From Spirochaetia bacterium UBA5763 (lineage in GTDB: Bacteria; Spirochaetota; UBA4802; UBA5550): a stretch of 53,370 nucleotides of DNA. The stretch is taken from the NCBI GenBank assembly GCA_002418835.1, contig DIEX01000004.1, forward strand, positions 8,634-62,003, read 5' to 3'. Positions 1 through 8,667 of the stretch are shown piece by piece. The position numbers were made by a program, and so were the translations under genes. Numbering within the stretch: position 1 is the stretch's first letter; each line of letters opens with the position of its first letter. The notes below the pieces were generated by a model, which ran no database searches, had not been told where the DNA came from, and was given only the letters and a program-made list of their open reading frames with translations.

Positions 1-45
1 CCCCGCCCCGAAGGCTTATTCGTAAACAGATACAGCCGGTAACAG

Positions 46-1389
46 TTAAGCACTAAGTTTATTTGTGCGCACCCATATTTTCTGTTTTTCAGCCATCTTC
101 ACAAGATCGTCTCTCACTGCTGGGTGCGCGATATTTATCAGCTCCTCAGCCCTCTGCCATGTTGATTTTGCTTTCAGCATAGCGATGCCGTATTCAGTTA
201 CAACATAATTAGTAATACTTCGCGGAACTGTCACTGTTGCTCCCGCAGGCAGGGTTGGAGTTATCCTTGAAATAATACGCCCGTCTTTTTCATTGGAGGA
301 TCTCAGGCATATAAAACCTTTACCACCAACAGATCTGTAAGCTCCGAATATAAAATCGAACTGCCCTCCGGTGCCGGATATCTGTCTTACACCGGATGAT
401 TCAGAGCATACCTGTCCATAGAGATCCACTTCAACTGCATTATTGATTGCTATTACATTATCATTTTGTGCAATCCTGAATGGATCATTTGTGTAACTTA
501 CCGGGTAAGTGGCGCAGACAGGATTATTGTCAAGAAAATCATAGAGCTTTTTTGTACCCATCGCAAAAGTGTAAACTATCTTACCTTTATCTATAGATTT
601 AAACTTTCCATTGATCTTGCCATTGTTATACATATCAACAAATGAATCTACAAGCATCTCCGTATGTATTCCAAGATCCTTCAAATCTGATTTGGCAATC
701 ATAGCTCCCACAATATTAGGCATTGCACCGATACCAAGCTGAAGACATGCTTTGTCAGGTATTTCGTTCATTACAAGTTCTGCTATTTTCTTATCAACAT
801 CAGAAACAGGAATATCAGGAAGTTCAATGAGCGGCCTGTCATCTCCATGAACAATATAACTGATCTGTGATATGTGGATTGATTCACATGCTCCCCCCAG
901 ACACTTTGGAAGAGAGTTATTTACTTCAACAATGACAATTTTCGCAGCTTCACACATGGCAAGTGTTATTGAATTGCTTGTACTGAGATTAAAGAATCCA
1001 GCCTTATCCATAGGGCCTACTTTGATCATTGCAACATCAGGAACAACGTATCCTCGTTCAAAAAATGTGGGGCCTTCATGATAGGTAAGAGAGATATAGT
1101 TGCAGAGATTATTATCATGAGAACGCCTGCTCGCTGTACTGAAGTGCCAGTCGTTATAGATAAAATGATTTCTCTCCGGGTCCTGTTGAACTACCTGAGG
1201 GACATAGGGGCAGCAGACAGATCTTACCTCAACATTGTGCAGTTCCTCTTTTCGCCTTGCAAGTGCAGCATCAAGTATGTGAGAATTCATAACAAATTCT
1301 CCATAATGCACCAGGTCTCCGGATTTAACGACTTTTACCGCTTCATCAGATGTAACTGTTTTTCTTTCATATTCTGCTTTATAAGTCAT
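46..1389 (-). CDS. Acetyl-CoA hydrolase/transferase family CoA-transferase (paralogue A)
   Basis: This 447-residue protein belongs to the acetyl-CoA hydrolase/transferase family, which includes butyryl-CoA:acetate and 4-hydroxybutyrate CoA-transferases. These enzymes move CoA between a short-chain acyl-CoA and a free acid through a glutamyl-CoA intermediate, in the cytoplasm. Visible signatures are the central QLGIGAMPN loop, the GGACESIHIS segment, the C-terminal VTEYGIAMLKAKSTW block and the likely catalytic glutamate E330 in QVCSES. The other two paralogues in this window read QVNAES there, so this copy has a changed active-site neighbourhood. The gene lies 27 bp downstream of an acyl-CoA dehydrogenase on the same strand and is probably cotranscribed with it. 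The acid substrate cannot be read from sequence alone. Confidence 0.9.
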   Translation of the reverse strand: MTYKAEYERKTVTSDEAVKVVKSGDLVHYGEFVMNSHILDAALARRKEELHNVEVRSVCCPYVPQVVQQDPERNHFIYNDWHFSTASRRSHDNNLCNYISLTYHEGPTFFERGYVVPDVAMIKVGPMDKAGFFNLSTSNSITLAMCEAAKIVIVEVNNSLPKCLGGACESIHISQISYIVHGDDRPLIELPDIPVSDVDKKIAELVMNEIPDKACLQLGIGAMPNIVGAMIAKSDLKDLGIHTEMLVDSFVDMYNNGKINGKFKSIDKGKIVYTFAMGTKKLYDFLDNNPVCATYPVSYTNDPFRIAQNDNVIAINNAVEVDLYGQVCSESSGVRQISGTGGQFDFIFGAYRSVGGKGFICLRSSNEKDGRIISRITPTLPAGATVTVPRSITNYVVTEYGIAMLKAKSTWQRAEELINIAHPAVRDDLVKMAEKQKIWVRTNKLSA

Positions 1390-1416
1390 ACTATTACCTC
1401 CGTAACTGTTTTATAT

Positions 1417-2640
1417 TTATTCGTATTCGCTTAGAACGCTATTGCCTATTACGATCCGCTGAATCTCAGATGTTCCTTCATAAATTTCAGTAATTCTTGC
1501 ATCCCTGTAAAGACGCTCGGCAATATAATCCTTCACATACCCGTACCCGCCATGTATCTGCATGCATTTATGTGTACACCTGTGAGCACATTCCGAAGCG
1601 TAGAGTTTTGCCATAGCCGAGTATTTGGACGCTTTTCTTCTGTCCCCTGTATTAAGAAGTTCAGCTGTTTTATAGATAAGGAGCCATGCAGCTTCAATCT
1701 CGGTAGCCATATCAGCAATCATAAACTGAATAGCCTGAAGTTTAGAAATAGGCTTCCCGAACTGTTTCCTCTGATGCGCGTATTCAGCCGCAGCATCAAG
1801 AGCTGCCTGTGCGATGCCAAGAGCCTGTGCTGCGACACCTACACGTCCGCCGTCCAGAGTATGCATAGCGATTTTAAAACCGTCACCCGGTTTACCTAAA
1901 ATATTTCCCTCCGGAATTTCGCAGTTATCATAAACCATCTCTGTTGTTGATGAAGCGCAAATACCAAGTTTATCTTCAACTTTACCTACTGAAAAACCCG
2001 GTGTACCTTTCTCGATGATGAAAAAGCCGGTGTTTCTGCCTTTCTGACCGTCTTTATCTGTTACAGCGAGAACAACATGCACGTCGCATACAGCGCCATT
2101 TGTTATGAAATTCTTGCTGCCGTTAAGTATCCACTTCCCATTCTTCAGTACAGCAGTAGTCTTTGTTCCACCTGCATCTGAACCAGCCTCAGGTTCGGTG
2201 ATTGCAAATGCACCAATATGCTCCCCGGAGCAGAGTTTTGGAAGATATTTCTTTTTCTGTGCTTCAGTCCCGAAGTAGTAGATCGGGGATACACAGAGAG
2301 AGTTGTGGGCAGCAAGTATTGTGCCAGTAGACGCACAGTACTTTGACAGTTCACTTATGGCAATTGAGTAGCTTACATAATCCATTCCTGAACCGTTATA
2401 TTCTTCAGGATAAACAATTCCCATCATGCCCAGTTCACCAAGTTTCTTTGTAGTCTCCATGGGGAATCTGTGAGTTCTGTCAATCTCCACAGCCTGTTCT
2501 TTAAGAACTTTTTCACCGAAGTCACGGCACATGTCCCGTACCATCTGCTGCTCTTCAGTAAGTTCAAATACGCTTAATTTCAGCGGATTTCCTGCCGCTT
2601 CATCCGTTACTGATGATTCTTTCTCCAGCCTTGTGTTCAT
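1417..2640 (-). CDS. Acyl-CoA dehydrogenase (short-chain/butyryl type)
   Basis: This 407-residue FAD enzyme introduces the alpha-beta double bond into acyl-CoA, passing electrons to an electron-transfer flavoprotein. The three-domain acyl-CoA dehydrogenase layout is clear. The N-terminal helical domain begins around FELTEEQQMVRDMCRDFGEK, and the FAD/substrate segment AFAITEPEAGSDAGG follows. The C-terminal domain has RKQFGKPISKLQAIQ and ends with RDARITEIYEGTSEIQR, whose YEGT glutamate is the usual catalytic base. The N-terminus is about 25 residues longer than typical butyryl-CoA dehydrogenases and looks unstructured. It is the first gene of a two-gene minus-strand operon with the CoA-transferase downstream, fitting a short-chain acyl-CoA module. 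No etfAB genes lie beside it in the window. Confidence 0.93.
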   Translation of the reverse strand: MNTRLEKESSVTDEAAGNPLKLSVFELTEEQQMVRDMCRDFGEKVLKEQAVEIDRTHRFPMETTKKLGELGMMGIVYPEEYNGSGMDYVSYSIAISELSKYCASTGTILAAHNSLCVSPIYYFGTEAQKKKYLPKLCSGEHIGAFAITEPEAGSDAGGTKTTAVLKNGKWILNGSKNFITNGAVCDVHVVLAVTDKDGQKGRNTGFFIIEKGTPGFSVGKVEDKLGICASSTTEMVYDNCEIPEGNILGKPGDGFKIAMHTLDGGRVGVAAQALGIAQAALDAAAEYAHQRKQFGKPISKLQAIQFMIADMATEIEAAWLLIYKTAELLNTGDRRKASKYSAMAKLYASECAHRCTHKCMQIHGGYGYVKDYIAERLYRDARITEIYEGTSEIQRIVIGNSVLSEYE

Positions 2641-2793
2641 ATAAGCCTCCGATAAGATTTTTTTATAATGTCATAGTCTGATAATACATATAACACTGGT
2701 TATGCCAATCGGAGGATTACATATATGTGTGATGTGTTTATTTATGTTTTTTTCAATAACAGGTTTTCTTAAAATGGCAATGGAGTACTTTAT

Positions 2794-2819
2794 GAAAAAA
2801 AGAGTAGGGGGAGCCCCTA
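2794..2819 (-). terminator. Rho-independent terminator of the kinase-regulator operon
   Basis: On the minus strand a TAGGGG/CCCCTA stem with a three-base loop is followed by a run of T residues. It sits about 45 bp after the stop of the NarL-type regulator and before the acyl-CoA dehydrogenase gene. The rest of the gap to 2640 shows no further gene. Confidence 0.7.
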
Positions 2820-2862
2820 TACTGCAGAAGATTTAGAAATAGCTTAAAGCAGATTAATAATT

Positions 2863-3534
2863 CTATTTCTGCCTGGTGAGTTCCCATTGAGACGCGTGCT
2901 GGATTAGTTCCGTGGCGTTTTTAAGGTTGAGTTTTTCTTTTATGTGTTCCCTGTATGTATCAACTGTCTTTATACTGAGCCTGAGTTTTTCAGCGATTTC
3001 ACGGGTTTCATTACCCTGGCCGATGAGTTCAAATACCTGAAGTTCTCTATCTGTAAGGGATGACAGTGCAGTGTCATCTATGCCAGTTCCCTTACCAATA
3101 GCTTTTTTAAGGAGCCTGTCCTTAATCCGGTCGCTTGCATAGATCTCATTTGAAAGAACAGTTCTTATGGCTTTAATTAAAAGTTCAGACGCCTCCTGTT
3201 TCATAATGTAGCCTATGGCTCCTGCTGCGAATGCCCTTTCTGCGTAAAAAGTTTCATCAAATACTGAAAGAACAAGTATCGGAATGTCGGCATTTATACG
3301 CTTGATATACTTGATAAGATCTATACCATTCATGTCACGAAGGGATATATCAACAATGACAATATCAGGTCTGTTATCTTTTAGAAACTCAAGAGCTTTT
3401 TCGCCGCTTTCAGCTTCGCTACACTGGCTGATGTCATCAAGTTGTGATATCAGCGTTGAAAGGCCCATCCTTACAATGGAGTGATCTTCGACAATAAGTA
3501 CTGTGTGCCGTTTATTCATTGTTCGAACAGCCAT
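2863..3534 (-). CDS. NarL/FixJ-type two-component response regulator
   Basis: This 223-residue protein has an N-terminal receiver domain (about 10-125) and a C-terminal LuxR-type helix-turn-helix (about 155-215). Acid-pocket residues E16 and D17 and the probable phospho-acceptor D62 in DIVIVDISL are present, as is the conserved lysine in GYIMKQEASE. The output domain has the typical LTDRELQVFELIGQGNETREIAEKL pattern. It lies 9 bp downstream of the histidine kinase gene on the same strand, so the pair is very likely a cognate two-component system. Phosphorylation would be expected to dimerise it on DNA. The target genes are unknown. A perfect palindrome upstream of the kinase gene (5998-6027) is a candidate binding site. 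Confidence 0.92.
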   Translation of the reverse strand: MAVRTMNKRHTVLIVEDHSIVRMGLSTLISQLDDISQCSEAESGEKALEFLKDNRPDIVIVDISLRDMNGIDLIKYIKRINADIPILVLSVFDETFYAERAFAAGAIGYIMKQEASELLIKAIRTVLSNEIYASDRIKDRLLKKAIGKGTGIDDTALSSLTDRELQVFELIGQGNETREIAEKLRLSIKTVDTYREHIKEKLNLKNATELIQHASQWELTRQK

Positions 3535-3543
3535 ATATTCCTC

Positions 3544-5838
3544 TCACGTGTTATTCTTCCGGAGTCTGCATGTTACAGTAACACCACAGCTATCACTATT
3601 ATTCCCTATATATATCTTGGCACCAATCATCTTTGCCCTGAACTTCATAAGTTTTAGACCGAAGCCGCTGCTCTCCCTGAAATTCTTATCTTTAAAACCG
3701 CAGCCGTTATCAGTAACTTCAAGTGTAATGTCGTCGCTACTGTTTCGAAGCAGTATTGTGATGTTGTCGGCGTCACCATGTTTAACAGCATTATGTACAG
3801 CCTCATTTGCAATATAATAAAGTTCTGTTGCTTTAATTACATCAATATCATCTTCTTCATTTTCCTCTTCGAAACTGCAGGATATTTCATATATTTCACT
3901 TACTGAGGTGGCAAGGTTTTTAAGCGTACTGGGAAGGCCTTCATAATCTATCTCAACAAGGAAAAGGCCTTTAAGAAGTTTTTTCGCCAGAGATAAAGAC
4001 TCACTTATGAGATCATGGAGTTTCCGGATATCTTTCATTTCAATGGTTCTGCCGGTCTGCTTCTTAATTTCAAGTGTTCGGATAAGAAGAGATATTCCTG
4101 TTAAGTACTGTATAAGGTTGTCATGAAGGAGTTCACCAACTCGCTGCTGTTCACGTTTACTGATTTCATTTATCTGCCCGAGAAGATAGTTATACTCTGT
4201 CATGTCAATAAGTGTGACAACATACTGCTGCGGCGCCGGGCCCAAGGCCGTAAGGCAGTAGACATCTTTTATTTTACCATCAATATCTTTAATTCTGAAT
4301 TCACTCTGGTTGATTAAAGACGCCTCATCTGCACCGAGTTCCCTGGCGTTTTTTCTTATCTCTCTGACATATTCCGGTATGACAAAATCCTGCCATGTCA
4401 TCTTCCCTTCAATCAGCTTTTTAGAATAACCGGAAAGTTTGACCATGCCATCATTAACAAGTACAAGGAGATCATTTTTAACAATCCCCATTGCCGAGCC
4501 TGAACTTTCGAAAATAGTTTTATACATCTCCTCTGAAAGCCTGAGTGCGTTTTCAAGCTGTTTCTTCTCCGTGATATCAAAAAAGATTGAAATGATACAA
4601 TTAACTCCATCAAGCAGAATCGGTTCAGCTGAATAGATATAGTTATGCAAATCACCATTCTTGTGTCTGAACCTGATCTCGATATTCTTGATAGTATGCC
4701 CCTGTCTGAGCAGCGGGATAATTCTGTCTCTGTCACCCGGAGGTTCCCAGATATTAATATTAAATACAGTGCTTCCTATAATGTCAGACCTGATATAGCC
4801 TGTATTGCGGAGGAATTCGTCATTCACTTCCATTATCAATCCGTCATCAAGCGATGTAATGCTGAGGCTGATTGGTGCCGCCCTGAATGTCCGTGAAAAT
4901 TTTTCCTCGGAGATACGCAGAGCCTCTTCAAGCTCTTTTCTCTCTGTAATATCAAAAAAATTAGAGATAATACAGTCAACATCACCGATCCTGATTGGCT
5001 CACCGGAATAGATGTAATTGTGCAGTTCACCGTTTTTATGCCTGAAGATAATCTCCCTGTTCTTCACAGGTTTCCAGTTTTTAAGAGGGGCAAGTATCTT
5101 TTCACGGACTTCCGGCGTCTCCCATATATTGATTCCGAAAACAGTGTTCCCCTCAACCTCTGACCTGGTGTATCCTGTATTTCTGAGAAATTCATCATTA
5201 ACCTCAACAATCCTCCCTTCGTTCAGTGTGGTAATTGTAAGACTAATTGGAGCGAAGTGGAAAGAACGGGAATATTTTTCAGCGGAACTGCGGAGAGCGT
5301 CATCATTCGGTATTGGCGATGAGGCTAACTTTTCTGCCGGAACCTGCCGAGGAGAAAGTTCATTCTTTGCTGCTGAGCATATAGTTATATATTCACCGGA
5401 CACATAATCAGTAACCCGGTCTGAAATGTCAGAAATAATGCAGTAAATAAACTGTTCGGAGTTTAATGTTTTCTTAAGAAGGTTGATACCGAAAGTGACA
5501 GCACGCCCCATGGAATCAAAAGTCGGGAACATGATACATTTACGCAGTGACCGGTTTTCTGACGTGAGTATCTCTTTTATATACTCCAGAGCTGTAACTT
5601 CAACTTCATCCTGTGTAAGAGAGGATCTGTATATATCCTTTATGATATTCCAGATATACTGTTCGAGTGTTTTTTCGGAGGGGATACCTGTCATGTTGTG
5701 AACAGTATTATTCCAGAGTTTTATTCTCCCTTCTGAATTAATTACAAGTATACCGTCACTTATGAATGACGATATTTCAGTTATAAAACTGAGCATGCTG
5801 TCTGATATGTCAGGTGAAATACTTTTTTTTAAATTCAT
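3544..5838 (-). CDS. Soluble multi-PAS sensor histidine kinase (HisKA_3 type)
   Basis: This 764-residue kinase has no evident membrane segment, so it probably senses a cytoplasmic signal. An N-terminal PAS-like region covers about residues 10-140. Two closely similar PAS+PAC units follow at about 185-300 and 310-425; both carry FRHKNGxLHNYIYSxEPI and look like an internal duplication. A fourth PAS region spans about 430-550. The dimerisation domain has REQQRVGELLHDNLIQ, with the phospho-acceptor histidine followed by Asp as in NarX-like kinases. The ATPase domain has N-box NEAVHNAVKHG and G-box DNGCGF. It is the first gene of the operon with the NarL-type regulator. The ligand or cofactor of the PAS domains cannot be predicted. 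Confidence 0.92.
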   Translation of the reverse strand: MNLKKSISPDISDSMLSFITEISSFISDGILVINSEGRIKLWNNTVHNMTGIPSEKTLEQYIWNIIKDIYRSSLTQDEVEVTALEYIKEILTSENRSLRKCIMFPTFDSMGRAVTFGINLLKKTLNSEQFIYCIISDISDRVTDYVSGEYITICSAAKNELSPRQVPAEKLASSPIPNDDALRSSAEKYSRSFHFAPISLTITTLNEGRIVEVNDEFLRNTGYTRSEVEGNTVFGINIWETPEVREKILAPLKNWKPVKNREIIFRHKNGELHNYIYSGEPIRIGDVDCIISNFFDITERKELEEALRISEEKFSRTFRAAPISLSITSLDDGLIMEVNDEFLRNTGYIRSDIIGSTVFNINIWEPPGDRDRIIPLLRQGHTIKNIEIRFRHKNGDLHNYIYSAEPILLDGVNCIISIFFDITEKKQLENALRLSEEMYKTIFESSGSAMGIVKNDLLVLVNDGMVKLSGYSKKLIEGKMTWQDFVIPEYVREIRKNARELGADEASLINQSEFRIKDIDGKIKDVYCLTALGPAPQQYVVTLIDMTEYNYLLGQINEISKREQQRVGELLHDNLIQYLTGISLLIRTLEIKKQTGRTIEMKDIRKLHDLISESLSLAKKLLKGLFLVEIDYEGLPSTLKNLATSVSEIYEISCSFEEENEEDDIDVIKATELYYIANEAVHNAVKHGDADNITILLRNSSDDITLEVTDNGCGFKDKNFRESSGFGLKLMKFRAKMIGAKIYIGNNSDSCGVTVTCRLRKNNT

Positions 5839-5997
5839 TACAGGTTACTTTGAAATGTCATTCTCTGTTTCCTGCTTCCCTGTGAGATTTATATTTAACT
5901 TTAAAATAACTAAAAATAGAGCTAAAGCAAGCATTATTTCTGCCATGAAGATATTCAGATTTATACGGATATTTTTCAGCAGAATATTTATATAATT

Positions 5998-6027
5998 TAA
6001 CTTTGTGACTATATAGTCACAAAGTTA
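5998..6027. promoter_or_regulatory. 30-bp perfect palindrome between divergent genes
   Basis: The half-site TAACTTTGTGACTAT is followed directly by its exact reverse complement, giving a spacer-less palindrome in the 334-bp region between the kinase gene (minus) and the gene starting at 6173 (plus). It is about 160 bp from the kinase start and 145 bp from the other start. A dimeric regulator site is the simplest reading. There is no T-run after it, so it is not an obvious terminator. The remainder of the intergenic region is very AT-rich with no gene. Confidence 0.6.
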
Positions 6028-6172
6028 CTAATAGATGTACAAAAATATATGTATTTACGCTATTAAAATGTTTGAAAAAATTAAAAAAATAAACAAAATC
6101 AATGTAAATGTATTGATTTTACAAACGAAACGAATAGTATATGTTTAGAAATATAAAAAAGAGGTAAGCAAA

Positions 6173-6709
6173 ATGAAATTTGAAGAACTGAAACATGTAT
6201 TTGAAAGTGATCTCAGGCTTAGCATTGAGAGATCAAACGGGCTCACAGTGTTTTCAAAAGAGAGTTCTGCATTTGAGAACTGGCTTCATGTGGAAGCTGC
6301 CGGTGCACTTGCAAAGGGTATATCCGGCAAAAGCAGGATTGTACCTGAGGCTGTTGTTAATGTAAGCGGAAAAGATGTTGAAGTAGACATCCTTGTTGAA
6401 AATGAGTGGGCTATAGACCTCAGAGTAATAGGTAAAAATGAGAAAATTGCGGGAGCTCAAACTGTGAAATCATTTAAAGATGAAATTGAAAAGCTCAAAG
6501 CAATTAAAAAAGGTTACTCTGAAAAAAATATAAAGATCAATACAGCTGTTGCTTACTTTGTACTCCCTGCTGAAGACAAAGCATATATTCATGAAAATAT
6601 GCTCTCTGAAGCATTCGGAACAGATAACGCCGCATTTATAGAAGACAAAAAAAGCTTTTACCTGAACGACAATTCTGTTAAGGGAGCAATTTACCTCAAA
6701 GAGGTATAA
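6173..6709 (+). CDS. Hypothetical protein, PD-(D/E)XK-like fold suspected
   Basis: This 178-residue soluble protein has no signal peptide or membrane segment. The start is supported by a GAGGT ribosome site 7-11 bp upstream. I do not recognise a named family. Residues 33-84 resemble the core of the PD-(D/E)XK nuclease fold: an early helix with E41, then EVDILVENEWAIDLRVI, where D72 and the D82-x-R84 pair occupy the places of the usual D and E-x-K. If so, lysine is replaced by arginine and the site may be weak or inactive. The C-terminal half is lysine-rich and mixed alpha/beta. It stands alone, divergent from the kinase operon, and ends at a strong terminator. Confidence 0.75.
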   Translation: MKFEELKHVFESDLRLSIERSNGLTVFSKESSAFENWLHVEAAGALAKGISGKSRIVPEAVVNVSGKDVEVDILVENEWAIDLRVIGKNEKIAGAQTVKSFKDEIEKLKAIKKGYSEKNIKINTAVAYFVLPAEDKAYIHENMLSEAFGTDNAAFIEDKKSFYLNDNSVKGAIYLKEV

Positions 6710-6723
6710 GTTCATTTTTCATT

Positions 6724-6754
6724 AAGCCCCCTTGCAAAAGGGGGCTTCTGTTTT
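6724..6754 (+). terminator. Rho-independent terminator after the 178-residue protein gene
   Basis: The stem AAGCCCCC/GGGGGCTT with an eight-base loop is followed by CTGTTTT, 14 bp after the stop codon at 6709. The stretch from here to 6940 holds no gene that I can see. Confidence 0.85.
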
Positions 6755-6940
6755 GGGAACCGGATATTTCATCTGTTATTTATAAACCGGTTCAACTGCC
6801 TTCCTGAATGATAGTACCTGCCGGTGTTTTTTTTTAGAGTCAAAAAATTCTTGCAATTATACACTCTGTTATATTCAAAATTAAAATAAATTTGGCCTGT
6901 CTTAAGTCTATCAAAGCCGTTAAACCCGGAGTGCGGTATA

Positions 6941-8515
6941 ATGAAAAAAAAGATATTGATGGTATATCCTGAATCCCCGTCAACATTCTGGAGCCTGAAG
7001 CATACTCTTAAAATAGTTAATAAAAAAGCACTTATGCCCCCTCTTGGGCTTATGACTGTTGCTGCGATGCTTCCGCCTGATTATGAGATAAAGCTTGTAG
7101 ATTTGAACGTAACCGGACTCAGGGATGAGGATATACTCCGGGCTGATGTTGTATTTATCTCAGCCATGATAATACATAAAGAATCATTCCGTGAAGTGGT
7201 AATAAGATGTAACAGGTTAAACAGGCCTGTTGCAGCAGGAGGGCCTTACCCGACTTCTTCATATAAGTCAATAGAAGGTGTTGACTATTTCCTTCTGGGT
7301 GAGGGGGAATCAGTATTAAATAAATTCATACATGACTTTGAAAATGGTGTACCTGCTAAAATATACTGTTCCGATACAAAGCCCGATATAAAAAAGACCC
7401 CTATACCACGCTTTGATATCATTGATGTGCAGGATTATGGTTCAATGCCGCTTCAGTTTTCAAGAGGTTGCCCCTTTAACTGTGAATTCTGTGATATAAT
7501 CGAGATGTTCGGACGCAAGCCAAGACTTAAATCTGTTACACAGTTTATTACTGAGCTGAATACGGTTTATGACAGCGGTTTCAGAGGATTAATCTTTATC
7601 GTTGATGATAATTTTATCGGTCACAGAGGGGAGGTTGTTAAACTGCTCAAAGCTATCAGAGACTGGCAGTCTGACCGGTCATACCCCTTTACATTTTTTA
7701 CAGAAGCAAGCATCAACCTGGCGGCAGATGATGAGATTCTTGAGCTTATGGCAGATTGTGCTTTTACAATGGTGTTTATCGGAATTGAAACACCGGACGT
7801 TCGAACACTTGTTTCTGTTAATAAACAGCAGAACGTTAAACATGATTTACTTGATAGCGTTAAAGCAATACAGGAGAAGGGTATTGAAGTTATAGCCGGT
7901 TTTATACTGGGATTTGATACAGATACAGATGATATTTTTGATCGCCAGATCGAATTTATACAGAGAGCAGGCATACCTATGGCAATGATCGGGATCATGC
8001 TTGCTCTCCCGGGTACTCAGCTTTACAGAAGGCTTGAGAAAGAGGGGCGGATACTTCATGAAACAGGTGGAAATAATACCAATACATTTGATATTAACTT
8101 TATACCTGTCATGGAAAAAGAAAAAATTATTGAAGGCTACAAAAAAGTACTCAGGACCTTATATACTCCTGAAAAATATTTTGAACGTTCTCTGGTGCTG
8201 ATATCAAGGGTGCCGGACAAAGTCTATAAAAAACGTTCAATCAGGAGTAATGACATAAAGGCATTTATTAAATCCCTGGTAAGAATAAGCTTATCAAGAT
8301 ACTGTATCAGCTATATACGCTTTCTTGTAAAAGCATTCTTTATAAATCCTAAACAATTTCCACTGGCGGTAATTGTTTCGATAAACGGTTATCACTTCTT
8401 TAAAATTACAAAGGATACTCTTCTGGTTTCCATGGAAGAAGAGACCCGCTCAAAATGCTCCAAAATCATAATTGCCGAAAACTATGAATTACGGAATGAG
8501 AATACTTTTTTTTAA
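6941..8515 (+). CDS. B12-binding radical SAM protein with DUF4070-like C-terminus
   Basis: This 524-residue protein has an N-terminal cobalamin-binding-like Rossmann domain (about 1-140, with PPLGLMTVAAMLP and AGGPYPTSS). A radical SAM core follows (about 165-380), with the cluster motif CPFNCEFC, that is CxxxCxxC. A C-terminal extension (about 385-524) resembles DUF4070. This order is the same as in the hopanoid C-2 methylase HpnP and its many relatives, which transfer methyl groups to unactivated carbons. A substrate cannot be assigned, and no hopanoid genes are in view. The C-terminal part is basic and hydrophobic, possibly membrane-associated. A ribosome site GGAG precedes the ATG. It is a single-gene unit. 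Confidence 0.88.
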   Translation: MKKKILMVYPESPSTFWSLKHTLKIVNKKALMPPLGLMTVAAMLPPDYEIKLVDLNVTGLRDEDILRADVVFISAMIIHKESFREVVIRCNRLNRPVAAGGPYPTSSYKSIEGVDYFLLGEGESVLNKFIHDFENGVPAKIYCSDTKPDIKKTPIPRFDIIDVQDYGSMPLQFSRGCPFNCEFCDIIEMFGRKPRLKSVTQFITELNTVYDSGFRGLIFIVDDNFIGHRGEVVKLLKAIRDWQSDRSYPFTFFTEASINLAADDEILELMADCAFTMVFIGIETPDVRTLVSVNKQQNVKHDLLDSVKAIQEKGIEVIAGFILGFDTDTDDIFDRQIEFIQRAGIPMAMIGIMLALPGTQLYRRLEKEGRILHETGGNNTNTFDINFIPVMEKEKIIEGYKKVLRTLYTPEKYFERSLVLISRVPDKVYKKRSIRSNDIKAFIKSLVRISLSRYCISYIRFLVKAFFINPKQFPLAVIVSINGYHFFKITKDTLLVSMEEETRSKCSKIIIAENYELRNENTFF

Positions 8516-8643
8516 TATTTATTCTGCTTGAAATATAAACAAAATAAATATAAATTAACCTGCAAACCGGAAATTTAATGATAGCAGCAAACAACCCCAT
8601 TCCGGAATATTCGATACTCATGAACTGAAAGGATTATATATCT

Positions 8644-8667
8644 ATGAACGCAGCTATTTGCCGGTGA
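8644..8667 (+). CDS. Seven-codon upstream leader ORF
   Basis: An AAGGA ribosome site is followed after about 10 bp by ATG and six further codons, ending in TGA. The stop overlaps the ATG at 8667 of the large hybrid kinase gene in the arrangement TGATG. The main gene itself has no good ribosome site at its candidate starts. This suggests that ribosomes load at the leader and re-initiate. The peptide (MNAAICR) has no recognisable function. Chance cannot be excluded for so short a frame. Confidence 0.35.
   Translation: MNAAICR

Noticed and set aside
41..1440. Plus-strand reading frames inside the first CoA-transferase (872-1081, 1078-1434)
   Set aside because: They are antisense to a well-conserved gene and encode no recognisable protein.
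4560..5060. Duplicate PAS units in the kinase as an assembly artefact
   Set aside because: The two units share motifs but differ widely in sequence, so they are a genuine old internal duplication.
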